Origin: JAAFHS01 sp043751715
GTDB lineage: Bacteria; Pseudomonadota; Alphaproteobacteria; Rhodobacterales; Rhodobacteraceae
Length of the DNA: 14,156 bases
Direction of reading: 5' to 3'
Assembly: GCA_043751715.1 (NCBI GenBank)
Contig: JAYUZO010000036.1
Coordinates: 1-14,156 of the forward strand
Below the pieces are notes generated by a model. That model was not told the origin of the DNA. It saw only the letters and a program-made list of their open reading frames with translations, and did not search any database. A program made the position numbers and the translations under genes. This document shows positions 7,202-13,450 of this stretch, piece after piece; the first letter of the stretch is position 1, and the number at the start of each line of letters is the position of its first letter.

Positions 7202-7558
7202 CTATTCTTCGGGCAGGGGTGCCTCGGCGGGGGCATCTGTTGCGGCGGGGGGCAGCAGATCTGTGCCGGGGGCAAGGGGCGTTTCAACGGTGGCGGGGGC
7301 ATCACCACCGAACTGGTCGGTCACCGACGTGGCGGATGATCCTGCAGCGGCAAGGATGGTCAGGGTGATGGACGTGCAGATGAAAGCACCGGCAAAGATC
7401 CATGTCAGGCGGGTCAATGCAGAGGCAGCGCCACGCCCTGTCATCACACCGCCACCGCCACCCATACCAAGCCCGCCGCCTTCGGAGCGTTGCAGCAGAA
7501 CGACACCCACCAGAAGCAGGGCGAGGATCAGGTGGATGGTCAGGATCACGTTTTCCAT
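7202..7558 (-). CDS. secG: Preprotein translocase subunit SecG
   Basis: Product of 118 residues. Start set at ATG 7558 with GGAA upstream; the frame can be read from a TTG fifteen bases earlier, but the protein then gains five unlikely residues. SecG is the small accessory subunit of the SecYEG channel in the inner membrane. The family pattern is clear: membrane helix 1 at about 3-22 (ILTIHLILALLLVGVVLLQR), then the SEGGGLGMGGGGG loop, then helix 2 at about 50-72. After residue 78 comes a Pro/Ala/acidic tail (APATVETPLAPG onward, ending LPEE), a common extension in this bacterial group. It is upstream of pyrG on the same strand and may share its transcript. Confidence 0.95.
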   Translation of the reverse strand: MENVILTIHLILALLLVGVVLLQRSEGGGLGMGGGGGVMTGRGAASALTRLTWIFAGAFICTSITLTILAAAGSSATSVTDQFGGDAPATVETPLAPGTDLLPPAATDAPAEAPLPEE

Positions 7559-7637
7559 GGGGCGTTCCGGCAAGAATGATGTGCCTATCTAGGGGCAAAG
7601 GCGCGGGGCCGCAACCCGCTATGGCGCGGGTGTGATG

Positions 7638-8021
7638 TCAGGGTGCGGTTTCACATACAGCGGACAGTTTGTTGCCATCAGGATCGCGCAGATAGCAGGC
7701 ATAGAAATGCGCACCATGCGGGCGCAGGCCGGGGGCACCTTCATCACTGCCGCCATGGGCCAGACCTGCGGCATGAAAGGCATCCACGGCAGCGCGATCG
7801 GGGGCTGTGAAGGCGGGCATCGACCCGTTGGCGGTGGTGGCGGGTTGCTGATTATAGGGGTGCGTGATCCACAGGCAGGCGCGCGCAGGTGCGGGCGGGC
7901 CATAGCCCACCTCATCCAGTTCCACGGCGCGCAACTGGTGGCCAAGGGTGGGCATGACGGCATCATAAAACCGTTTTGCGCGGGCCAGATCATTGGTGCC
8001 AAGGGTCAGGTACAGGAACAT
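7638..8021 (-). CDS. VOC (glyoxalase/dioxygenase superfamily) protein
   Basis: Product of 127 residues, start at ATG 8021. It has the two beta-alpha-beta-beta-beta modules typical of the fold: FLYLTLGTNDLARAKRFYDA at the N-terminus, and HFYACYLRDPDGNKLSAVC at the C-terminus, the latter being the characteristic 'DPDGN' closing motif. The first strand lacks the metal-binding histidine of glyoxalase I (YLTLGT in its place), and I cannot identify a full metal triad, so enzymatic function is uncertain. The start lies one base beyond the stop of the upstream membrane protein gene, and the ribosome binding site (GGAGG) lies inside that gene, so translation is probably coupled. The substrate is unknown. 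Confidence 0.88.
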   Translation of the reverse strand: MFLYLTLGTNDLARAKRFYDAVMPTLGHQLRAVELDEVGYGPPAPARACLWITHPYNQQPATTANGSMPAFTAPDRAAVDAFHAAGLAHGGSDEGAPGLRPHGAHFYACYLRDPDGNKLSAVCETAP

Positions 8022-8022
8022 C

Positions 8023-8418
8023 CTACCCCTCCACCTCATCCACCGATGCCTGCCCTGACAGGCGCTGGCGCAAAAGGCTCCATGACAACCCGATGCCAAG
8101 GATCAGCGACAGCGCCACAAGAGCGAGCCATGTGTTCAGGGTGGGGTTGGCCAGGTTCAGAATGCCCCAGTCGGTCAGCACCCACAGGCCTGCGCCAAAG
8201 ATGGCGGCGATCAGGATAATGCCAAAGGGGCCGATGCTGCGCAGGGTGGCAACGATATAAACCATGAAAGCCACGCCAAGCAGCAGGCCAAGGAACACGG
8301 CCAGCGGCATTTGCGTGGCCCAGTTGGCGCGCACCCATGTGACATAATTCCACGGTGTGGGGTTAAAGGTGGCGGCCAGCAGGATGAACGCGCCAAGCCA
8401 GCGCAGGAGTATGCCCAT
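8023..8418 (-). CDS. Four-helix membrane protein, DUF6524-like
   Basis: Product of 131 residues. Start at ATG 8418 with AAGGGATC upstream. Four hydrophobic segments are visible at roughly 4-18, 36-58, 63-82 and 92-113, so it is an integral inner membrane protein with short loops and a polar C-terminal tail (RQRLSGQASVDEVEG). The segment FNPTPWNYVTWV after the first helix is a conserved-looking motif that I recall from proteins annotated DUF6524 in Rhodobacteraceae; that name is from memory. It is the first gene of the minus-strand run and diverges from purA across 132 bases. Function unknown; the close link to the VOC gene is the only functional hint. Confidence 0.8.
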   Translation of the reverse strand: MGILLRWLGAFILLAATFNPTPWNYVTWVRANWATQMPLAVFLGLLLGVAFMVYIVATLRSIGPFGIILIAAIFGAGLWVLTDWGILNLANPTLNTWLALVALSLILGIGLSWSLLRQRLSGQASVDEVEG

Positions 8419-8550
8419 GGATCAGATCCCTTTTCCCGTGTGTCAGAGGTGCCAAACTGTGCAGCACTTGTCCAGCCGTGCATTTGGGTGTTTCGCGCGG
8501 CGGCCCATACGTCTATACCACAGGCGGTTTCAAACCAGAGGGATCAGATC

Positions 8551-9843
8551 ATGGCCAATGTCGTTGTTGTGGGGGCCCAGTGGGGCGATGAAGGCAAGGG
8601 CAAGATCGTTGACTGGCTTTCGGAACGCGCCGATGTGATTGCGCGGTTTCAGGGCGGGCATAACGCGGGCCATACGCTGGTGATTGACGGCAAGGTTTAC
8701 AAACTGTCGCTGTTGCCATCGGGCATTGTGCGGGGCGGTAAGCTGAGCGTGATCGGCAATGGCGTGGTGCTGGACCCCTGGCATCTGGTGATGGAGATCG
8801 ACAAGCTGCGCGTCCAAGGCGTGGAAATTTCGCCGGAAAACCTGATGGTGGCGGAAAACGCGCCGCTGATCCTGCCGTTGCATGGCGAATTGGACCGCGC
8901 ACGCGAAGGCAGCGTGGGCGTGGCCAAGATCGGCACGACGGGGCGGGGCATCGGGCCGGCCTATGAGGATAAGGTGGGGCGGCGGGCGATCCGTGTGGCT
9001 GATCTTGCCGATGCGGCGACGCTGGAATTGCGCGTAGACCGGCTGCTTGCGCACCACGACGCGTTGCGCAGGGGGCTGGGGATGGAACCGGTCGATCGGA
9101 CAGCCTTGATGGCGGCACTGGCTGAGATCGGCCCGCAGGTGCTGCGTTATGCAGCGCCGGTGTGGAAGGTGCTGCATGAGGCGCGGCGCGCGGGCAAACG
9201 CATTCTTTTTGAAGGGGCGCAAGGCGCGCTTCTGGACATTGATTTTGGCACCTATCCCTATGTGACCAGTTCCAACGTGATTGCAGGGCAGGCGGCAACG
9301 GGCACCGGCATGGGGCCGGGCGCAATTGATTTCGTGCTGGGGATCGTCAAGGCCTATACGACGCGTGTGGGGGAAGGGCCGTTTCCGGCGGAATTGAAGG
9401 ATGCCGATGGTGAGCGGTTGGGCGAGCGGGGCCACGAATTTGGCACGGTCACCGGGCGCAAGCGGCGCTGCGGTTGGTTTGATGCGGTGCTGGTGCGGCA
9501 GACCTGCGTCACCAGTGGCGTGAAGGGCATTGCGCTGACCAAGCTCGACGTGCTGGACGGGTTCCCCGTGCTGAAAATCTGCGTCGGCTATGATCTGGAC
9601 GGGGTGCGGCTGGATTATCTGCCTACAGCGGCCAATGCGCAGGCGCGGTGCACGCCAATTTATGAAGAAATGGCAGGCTGGTCGGAAACCACGGCTGGCG
9701 CGCGGTCATGGAATGATCTGCCGGGCGCTGCGGTCAAATACGTGCGCCGGATCGAAGAGTTGATCCAATGCCCGGTGGCGCTACTTTCCACGTCGCCAGA
9801 GCGGGAAGATACAATTCTGGTGACCGATCCTTTTGCTGATTGA
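8551..9843 (+). CDS. purA: Adenylosuccinate synthetase
   Basis: Joins IMP and aspartate with GTP hydrolysis to give adenylosuccinate, the committed step to AMP, in the cytoplasm. The 430 residues match the family length exactly. Start is ATG 8551, with GAGGG about nine bases upstream. The N-terminus MANVVVVGAQWGDEGKGK carries catalytic Asp13 in the GDEGKGK loop; catalytic His41 is in FQGGHNAGHTLV. Further signatures are IGTTGRGIGPAYEDK (127-141), FEGAQGALLDIDFGTYPYVT (220-239), SSNVIAGQA, TRVGEGPFPAEL, FGTVTGRKRRCGWFDA (298-312) and LTKLDVLDG. All are intact. A monocistronic or two-gene transcript with the DUF2842 gene is possible; a hairpin lies in between. Confidence 0.98.
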   Translation: MANVVVVGAQWGDEGKGKIVDWLSERADVIARFQGGHNAGHTLVIDGKVYKLSLLPSGIVRGGKLSVIGNGVVLDPWHLVMEIDKLRVQGVEISPENLMVAENAPLILPLHGELDRAREGSVGVAKIGTTGRGIGPAYEDKVGRRAIRVADLADAATLELRVDRLLAHHDALRRGLGMEPVDRTALMAALAEIGPQVLRYAAPVWKVLHEARRAGKRILFEGAQGALLDIDFGTYPYVTSSNVIAGQAATGTGMGPGAIDFVLGIVKAYTTRVGEGPFPAELKDADGERLGERGHEFGTVTGRKRRCGWFDAVLVRQTCVTSGVKGIALTKLDVLDGFPVLKICVGYDLDGVRLDYLPTAANAQARCTPIYEEMAGWSETTAGARSWNDLPGAAVKYVRRIEELIQCPVALLSTSPEREDTILVTDPFAD

Positions 9844-9859
9844 AGGGTTGCCGATTGAT

Positions 9860-9876
9860 GGGCCGCTCATCGGCCC
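9860..9876 (+). terminator. Small hairpin after purA
   Basis: GGGCCG (9860-9865) pairs with CGGCCC (9871-9876) around CTCAT, beginning 17 bases after the purA stop. No T-tract follows, so it may only weaken read-through into the next gene or protect the purA 3' end. Confidence 0.35.
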
Positions 9877-9951
9877 TGACGGGCGCTTGTCGGTGATTTC
9901 AGCGCAAAGGGACGGTGAAGCAGCAATAAGCGGCGGCTGGAAGGGAATGAT

Positions 9952-10185
9952 ATGGCGATAGGTTACAAGGCCCGCAAACGCTGGGCGCTGATTGTGCTGC
10001 TGGTCGGCTTGCCGGTGTATATCGTGGCAGCCGTCAACATTGTTGATCTGTTCGAACGGCCCTCGTTTCTGGTGGAGCTGACGGTTTACATAGGCTTGGG
10101 CATCATCTGGGCCATGCCGCTGCGATCGTTGTTCCGGGGCATTGCTCAGTCCGATCCGGATGCGCAAAAGGCGAAAGGGGACTGA
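9952..10185 (+). CDS. DUF2842 small membrane protein
   Basis: Product of 77 residues with a good ribosome binding site (AAGGGA shortly before ATG 9952). Two hydrophobic helices are visible at about 11-29 (WALIVLLVGLPVYIVAAVN) and about 41-59 (LTVYIGLGIIWAMPLRSLF), joined by a short charged loop; the N-terminus is basic (YKARKRW) and the tail is polar. The length and the YIGLGIIWAMPLR segment fit the alphaproteobacterial DUF2842 family, whose function is not known to me. It lies 108 bases after purA on the same strand. Its stop codon is within the loop of a strong hairpin. Confidence 0.85.
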   Translation: MAIGYKARKRWALIVLLVGLPVYIVAAVNIVDLFERPSFLVELTVYIGLGIIWAMPLRSLFRGIAQSDPDAQKAKGD

Positions 10186-10196
10186 CCCTTTCGCCT
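10169..10196 (+). terminator. 11-bp hairpin with the DUF2842 stop codon in its loop
   Basis: AGGCGAAAGGG (10169-10179) pairs perfectly with CCCTTTCGCCT (10186-10196); the 6-base loop GACTGA contains the TGA stop (10183-10185). The stem is strong but no T-run follows. It sits between convergent genes and may work from either side or as an mRNA 3'-end stabiliser. Confidence 0.55.
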
Positions 10197-10219
10197 GACG
10201 CCGCAGGGTGCTGGCAGCA

Positions 10220-10242
10220 ACAGCCCGCGAATTCCGGGCTGT
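10220..10242 (-). terminator. 8-bp hairpin at the 3' end of the acidic protein gene
   Basis: ACAGCCCG (10220-10227) pairs with CGGGCTGT (10235-10242) around a 7-base loop that contains GAATTC. It reaches the last base of the acidic protein's stop codon. On the minus strand it is followed by TTGCTG, not a real T-tract, so it is at best a weak intrinsic terminator. Confidence 0.5.
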
Positions 10243-12638
10243 CAGCCGCCGATCTTGCGGGCCTCGTTCAGATAGGATGATGCTTCGGTCAGCGCAAACT
10301 GGCCGCGCTTGACCTTGACGATGCGCCCATCGCGCAACAGCACACCAAAGCCGCGCAATTCATCTTCGCGGCTGACATCGGTACCGGTTACCGATGCAAT
10401 CTGGCGCAAAAGCTGCGGTCGGGTAAAATGCTCGCGCCCCTCAACGGCAGATGAATAGGCAGCGGCCGCCTCCAGCAGTTCGGACAGATCGGTGGCCCCG
10501 ATGCGGTCGGCAAATTCGGAAAAGCCCTTGCTGTCACCAAAGATGTTGTCGGTATCAGGATCGTGTTCATCAAAATCTTCGTCATCATAGGCCTGTTGCA
10601 CGGCAACCGCCTGCGCTGACACGCGGCGCGGCCGCACCGGGGTGATAGGGCCAGTGACAGGGCCAGTGGCAGCGGCGGGCGCAGCAGGGGCAGGCCGGTC
10701 AATGCGCTGTTCGGACACAAGCACCAGCGGTGTGGGCCGTTCAGACGCCCCTGATGACGCGGGGCGCACCGGGCGCACGGCACGGGCCAGATCATTGCGG
10801 TAAGGTTCGGTGCGCACGGCCTCAACCTCTTCTACCGGTTTGGGCTTGTTGCCAAAGCGTTCGGCAATGGTGGCGGCAACGGCGGCCTTGAGATGGGCGA
10901 TGGATGACAGGCGGCGTCGGTTGGCAGGTTGCGCCATTTCTGACTGGGTCTGATCCATCAGGCGGCGCAGAGAATCGTCCTGCACCGTTGAATCCAGCGT
11001 GGTGGTTGCAGGCGGTGCAAATGGCGTGGCGGGCATGATGGTGTCGTCTGCACCCATGGCACCCAGCAGGCGGCGCAGTTCATCATCCGCGTCTTCGGTT
11101 GGTGCGGGGGATACCTGTACGGCGGCATCAGCGGGCAACCTATCACCGGCACCTTCAACCGCGTCATCAAGCGCTGCAAGTTCGCGCTGCAATTCGGCCT
11201 CGGCCTCGTCCGACAGTGCTGCAACTGCGGGCGGGGCGATGGCAATATCGGGTGCACGGCGCACACGGATAATGCGGGCACGGGCGCGCTGCAATTTGTC
11301 ATTGCCATCAGGTGCAGCGGCGACAGCCACGGCGACCGGTTCAGCAGGGGCCTCATCTACGGCATCTGCAGCGGCGGGCATTTCGGCAAGCGGTTCTGGT
11401 GTATAAAGCGTTTCTGCATCATCGTCGTGCAGCGTGGGCGCGTCTTGTGCTGCCATATCGGCGGCAAAGTCTTCTGCCACTTCAACCTCAACCTCGGCCA
11501 CTTCAACCTCGGCCACTTCAACCTCGGCTACATCGCCAGCCACATCCTCGGCCATGATGGCGTTTAGCAGCAGATCATCGGCATCGTTGAACACGATGGT
11601 ATCGGCGTCCGGTACGGGCAAGGCGGGTGTGGGCAAGGCGGGCTGATCTTCGGCAAAGGCGGCGGTCAGGCTGGCCAGCACATCATCATCCGACGAATCC
11701 GGTTCCGCGATGGGTTCCGCGGCATCAGGTGCAGCAAGGTAACCATCGTCGATCAGATCATCATAGCCGTCTGTCGCCGGTTCTGCCGCAGCGGTTCCAG
11801 CCTCTTCGGCAGCGACATCATCAAATGCAGGGCCGGTGTCGATGCTATCGTCGACAACAGCCGCAACCTCTGCGGCCTCAACCTCGAACGCTTCATCCGG
11901 CAGGTCGGTGATCGACACACCATCAAGCGCAGCCAGATCGGCAATATCATCGGCATCGTCCGGTGCGGCAAAAGACACGTCCGACACGCTGGGCACACTC
12001 GTATCGTCGAACGTATCAAATGCGGCAAATGCGGCATCGGCGTGCTGGTCCTCGGCATAGTCCGAATCAGCGGCGGGTGCCGGGACGGCTTCGGTCAGTG
12101 CAACGGCGGCGCGGATCTTGGCAAGCCGGGCAGCCACGCCTTCGGGCATGTCATTCAAAAACGACGTCTCGTGCAGTGCGGGCCGGGCGGTCTCGGCCAC
12201 GTCAAAGCGGCTGTATTCCAGACTATCATCGTCGGCCGCGTCCAGAATGGCGGCATATTGAATATCGGAATGGCCGGGCATGCCATCAAATGCTGCAACT
12301 GCCCCTGCCACCGGCTCAACCGCCTGTGCCACCACATCTGCGACAGTGATCGTGACAGCCGGTGCTGCAACCGGCGCTTCATCAGGCTGCGCCCGCAAAA
12401 TGACGCCGTTTTCCTGCACCTTTGCCTCAACCCGGCGCTGCACCTCGCGTTCAGCAATGCGGTGTAGCATGGCGGCATCGGGTGTGGGTGGTTCAGCGCC
12501 GAAATAGCGATCCTCGGCGGCAAGATCACGGAAATACTCCGCAATTGCCCGCATCGTATTGAAAGGGTCATCAAACCCTTCCAGCGTACACGAGAAGGTG
12601 CCATACGACACCGTAAGGATCTTGCTTGCCCCGACCAT
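10242..12638 (-). CDS. Large acidic low-complexity protein of unknown function
   Basis: Product of 798 residues. Start at ATG 12638 is preferred because the N-terminus (SKILTVSYGTFSCTLEGFDD) looks folded and conserved, although the ribosome binding site is weak. Three parts can be seen. Residues about 1-85 are ordered and include AEYFRDLAAEDRYFGAEPP and a helix HRIAEREVQRRVEA. Residues about 86-550 are very rich in Ala, Asp and Glu, almost surely disordered, and contain a VAEVE-type tandem repeat near 370-389. A helical block at about 555-625 (DDSLRRLMDQTQSEMAQPAN and onward) leads to an ordered end at 697-798 (FTRPQLLRQIASVTG, LLRDGRIVKVKRGQFALT) that could be a winged-helix-like fold. There is no signal peptide or membrane segment, so it is cytoplasmic. 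I recall similar N-termini in Rhodobacteraceae hypothetical proteins, sometimes loosely labelled chemotaxis-related; nothing here supports that role. Confidence 0.85.
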   Translation of the reverse strand: MVGASKILTVSYGTFSCTLEGFDDPFNTMRAIAEYFRDLAAEDRYFGAEPPTPDAAMLHRIAEREVQRRVEAKVQENGVILRAQPDEAPVAAPAVTITVADVVAQAVEPVAGAVAAFDGMPGHSDIQYAAILDAADDDSLEYSRFDVAETARPALHETSFLNDMPEGVAARLAKIRAAVALTEAVPAPAADSDYAEDQHADAAFAAFDTFDDTSVPSVSDVSFAAPDDADDIADLAALDGVSITDLPDEAFEVEAAEVAAVVDDSIDTGPAFDDVAAEEAGTAAAEPATDGYDDLIDDGYLAAPDAAEPIAEPDSSDDDVLASLTAAFAEDQPALPTPALPVPDADTIVFNDADDLLLNAIMAEDVAGDVAEVEVAEVEVAEVEVEVAEDFAADMAAQDAPTLHDDDAETLYTPEPLAEMPAAADAVDEAPAEPVAVAVAAAPDGNDKLQRARARIIRVRRAPDIAIAPPAVAALSDEAEAELQRELAALDDAVEGAGDRLPADAAVQVSPAPTEDADDELRRLLGAMGADDTIMPATPFAPPATTTLDSTVQDDSLRRLMDQTQSEMAQPANRRRLSSIAHLKAAVAATIAERFGNKPKPVEEVEAVRTEPYRNDLARAVRPVRPASSGASERPTPLVLVSEQRIDRPAPAAPAAATGPVTGPITPVRPRRVSAQAVAVQQAYDDEDFDEHDPDTDNIFGDSKGFSEFADRIGATDLSELLEAAAAYSSAVEGREHFTRPQLLRQIASVTGTDVSREDELRGFGVLLRDGRIVKVKRGQFALTEASSYLNEARKIGG
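11476..11530 (-). repeat. 15-bp coding tandem repeat
   Basis: The 15-base unit CTTCAACCTCGGCCA occurs at 11501-11515 and again, with one change, at 11516-11530; a longer variant with an extra ACCTCA step precedes it from about 11476. On the minus strand it encodes V-A-E-V-E units. The unit length is a multiple of three, so copy number can change without breaking the frame. Confidence 0.8.
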
Positions 12639-12683
12639 TGGACACCCACTTTCTGCCAGTTCACTGTCCCTTATTCCCCTACG

Positions 12684-12707
12684 GTCTGTTCTATTTCGTG
12701 GACAGAC
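12684..12707. promoter_or_regulatory. Inverted repeat in the divergent intergenic region
   Basis: GTCTGT (12684-12689) and ACAGAC (12702-12707) form a 6-bp inverted repeat with a 12-base centre, between the acidic protein gene and thiN. The flanks CCCTT (12667-12671) and AAGGG (12708-12712) also mirror each other with unequal spacing. The placement between divergent starts would suit an operator, but six base pairs can arise by chance. I could not assign promoter hexamers on either strand. Confidence 0.25.
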
Positions 12708-12730
12708 AAGGGTAATTTGAAGGATTGATT

Positions 12731-12805
12731 ATGGCCACGGACCCTGCACTTTGCCTTAATTGGGAACAGTATCGGCATGAATCGGACGATTGTCCAATCC
12801 CCTGA
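12731..12805 (+). CDS. Possible 24-residue leader peptide overlapping thiN start
   Basis: A short frame begins ATG GCC ACG with AAGGA seven bases upstream, a better ribosome binding site than that of thiN itself. It ends at TGA 12803-12805. The peptide is MATDPALCLNWEQYRHESDD plus CPIP. It runs through the thiN start codon (12777) in another frame and ends 26 bases inside thiN. If translated it could couple or dampen thiN translation. There is no homology I recognise, and a chance frame this short is quite possible. Confidence 0.35.
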   Translation: MATDPALCLNWEQYRHESDDCPIP

Positions 12806-13436
12806 GGGGATCACCCTGGTGGGAGGCGGGCCTGTGTCGCGCAGCGATCTGGTGCAGGCAATGGCATTGGCCCCGGTGGTTGTGGCGGCTGATGGCGGGG
12901 CGGACCGGTGTTTGCAGCGAGGGGTGATGCCGCAGGCCGTGATCGGTGATTTCGATTCGATATCTGTGCGGGCGCGGGCGGCCATTGCGGCAGACCGGCT
13001 GCATGTGATCGGCGAACAGGACAGCACGGATTTTGACAAGGCGCTGCGGTCAGTCGCGGCCCCCTTTGTGCTGGCATTGGGGTTTGCCGGGGCGCGGATT
13101 GACCACGGCCTTGCGGTATTTAACACGCTGGTGCGGCGCGATGCGCCCTGCGTGGTGGTGGGGCCACGGGATGTAGTGTTTTACGCGGGCCGCGCGGTGC
13201 GGCTGGACATGCGGGTGGGTGACAGGCTTTCATTGTTTCCGATGGGGCGGGTCAGCGGGCAAAGCCGGGGGCTGGAATGGCCGATTGCGGGTCTGGATTT
13301 CGCGCCGGACGGGCGGATTGGCACATCAAACCGTGTGGCTGCGGGGCAGGTTGAACTGGTGTTTGACGCGCCGGGGATGCTGGTGATCGTGCCAAAGCGC
13401 TATTTGCCGGGGGTGATTGCGGCGGTCAGGCGGTAG
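12777..13436 (+). CDS. thiN: Thiamine diphosphokinase
   Basis: Transfers pyrophosphate from ATP to thiamine to make thiamine diphosphate, in the cytoplasm. Product of 219 residues, normal for bacterial enzymes. Start at ATG 12777 with GGGA eleven bases upstream gives the expected N-terminus running to ITLVGGGPVS. Signatures are AADGGADR (37-44), GDFDS (57-61), EQDSTDFDKAL (80-90) and GARIDH (105-110), the family's substrate and metal region; SNRV (184-187) follows in the C-terminal beta domain. In the usual pattern the DH is followed by L-A-N; here it reads DHGLAVFN, a mild variation. A 24-codon frame overlaps its start. It converges on the transporter gene with four bases between the stops. 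No thiamine riboswitch was seen upstream. Confidence 0.93.
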   Translation: MNRTIVQSPEGITLVGGGPVSRSDLVQAMALAPVVVAADGGADRCLQRGVMPQAVIGDFDSISVRARAAIAADRLHVIGEQDSTDFDKALRSVAAPFVLALGFAGARIDHGLAVFNTLVRRDAPCVVVGPRDVVFYAGRAVRLDMRVGDRLSLFPMGRVSGQSRGLEWPIAGLDFAPDGRIGTSNRVAAGQVELVFDAPGMLVIVPKRYLPGVIAAVRR

Positions 13437-13450
13437 GCGGTCAGGCGTTA
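13421..13450. repeat. 15-bp tandem duplication across convergent stop codons
   Basis: Bases 13421-13435 and 13436-13450 are the same 15-base unit (GGCGGTCAGGCGGTA) with one mismatch. The first copy carries the end of thiN up to T-A of its TAG stop; the second contains the TGA stop of the transporter on the minus strand. It appears to be a recent local duplication. Confidence 0.75.

Noticed and set aside
8530..9435. Long open frame on the minus strand opposite purA
   Set aside because: purA is complete and certain on the plus strand; the frame is rich in His, Arg and Pro as expected of an antisense shadow.
10242..12638. CheA-like chemotaxis kinase as function of the acidic protein
   Set aside because: No histidine phosphotransfer motif, no ATPase N/G boxes and no CheW-like domain can be seen.
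12639..12776. TPP riboswitch ahead of thiN
   Set aside because: The conserved CUGAGA and ACCUGA-type THI-box segments are absent and the 138-base gap is occupied by other features.
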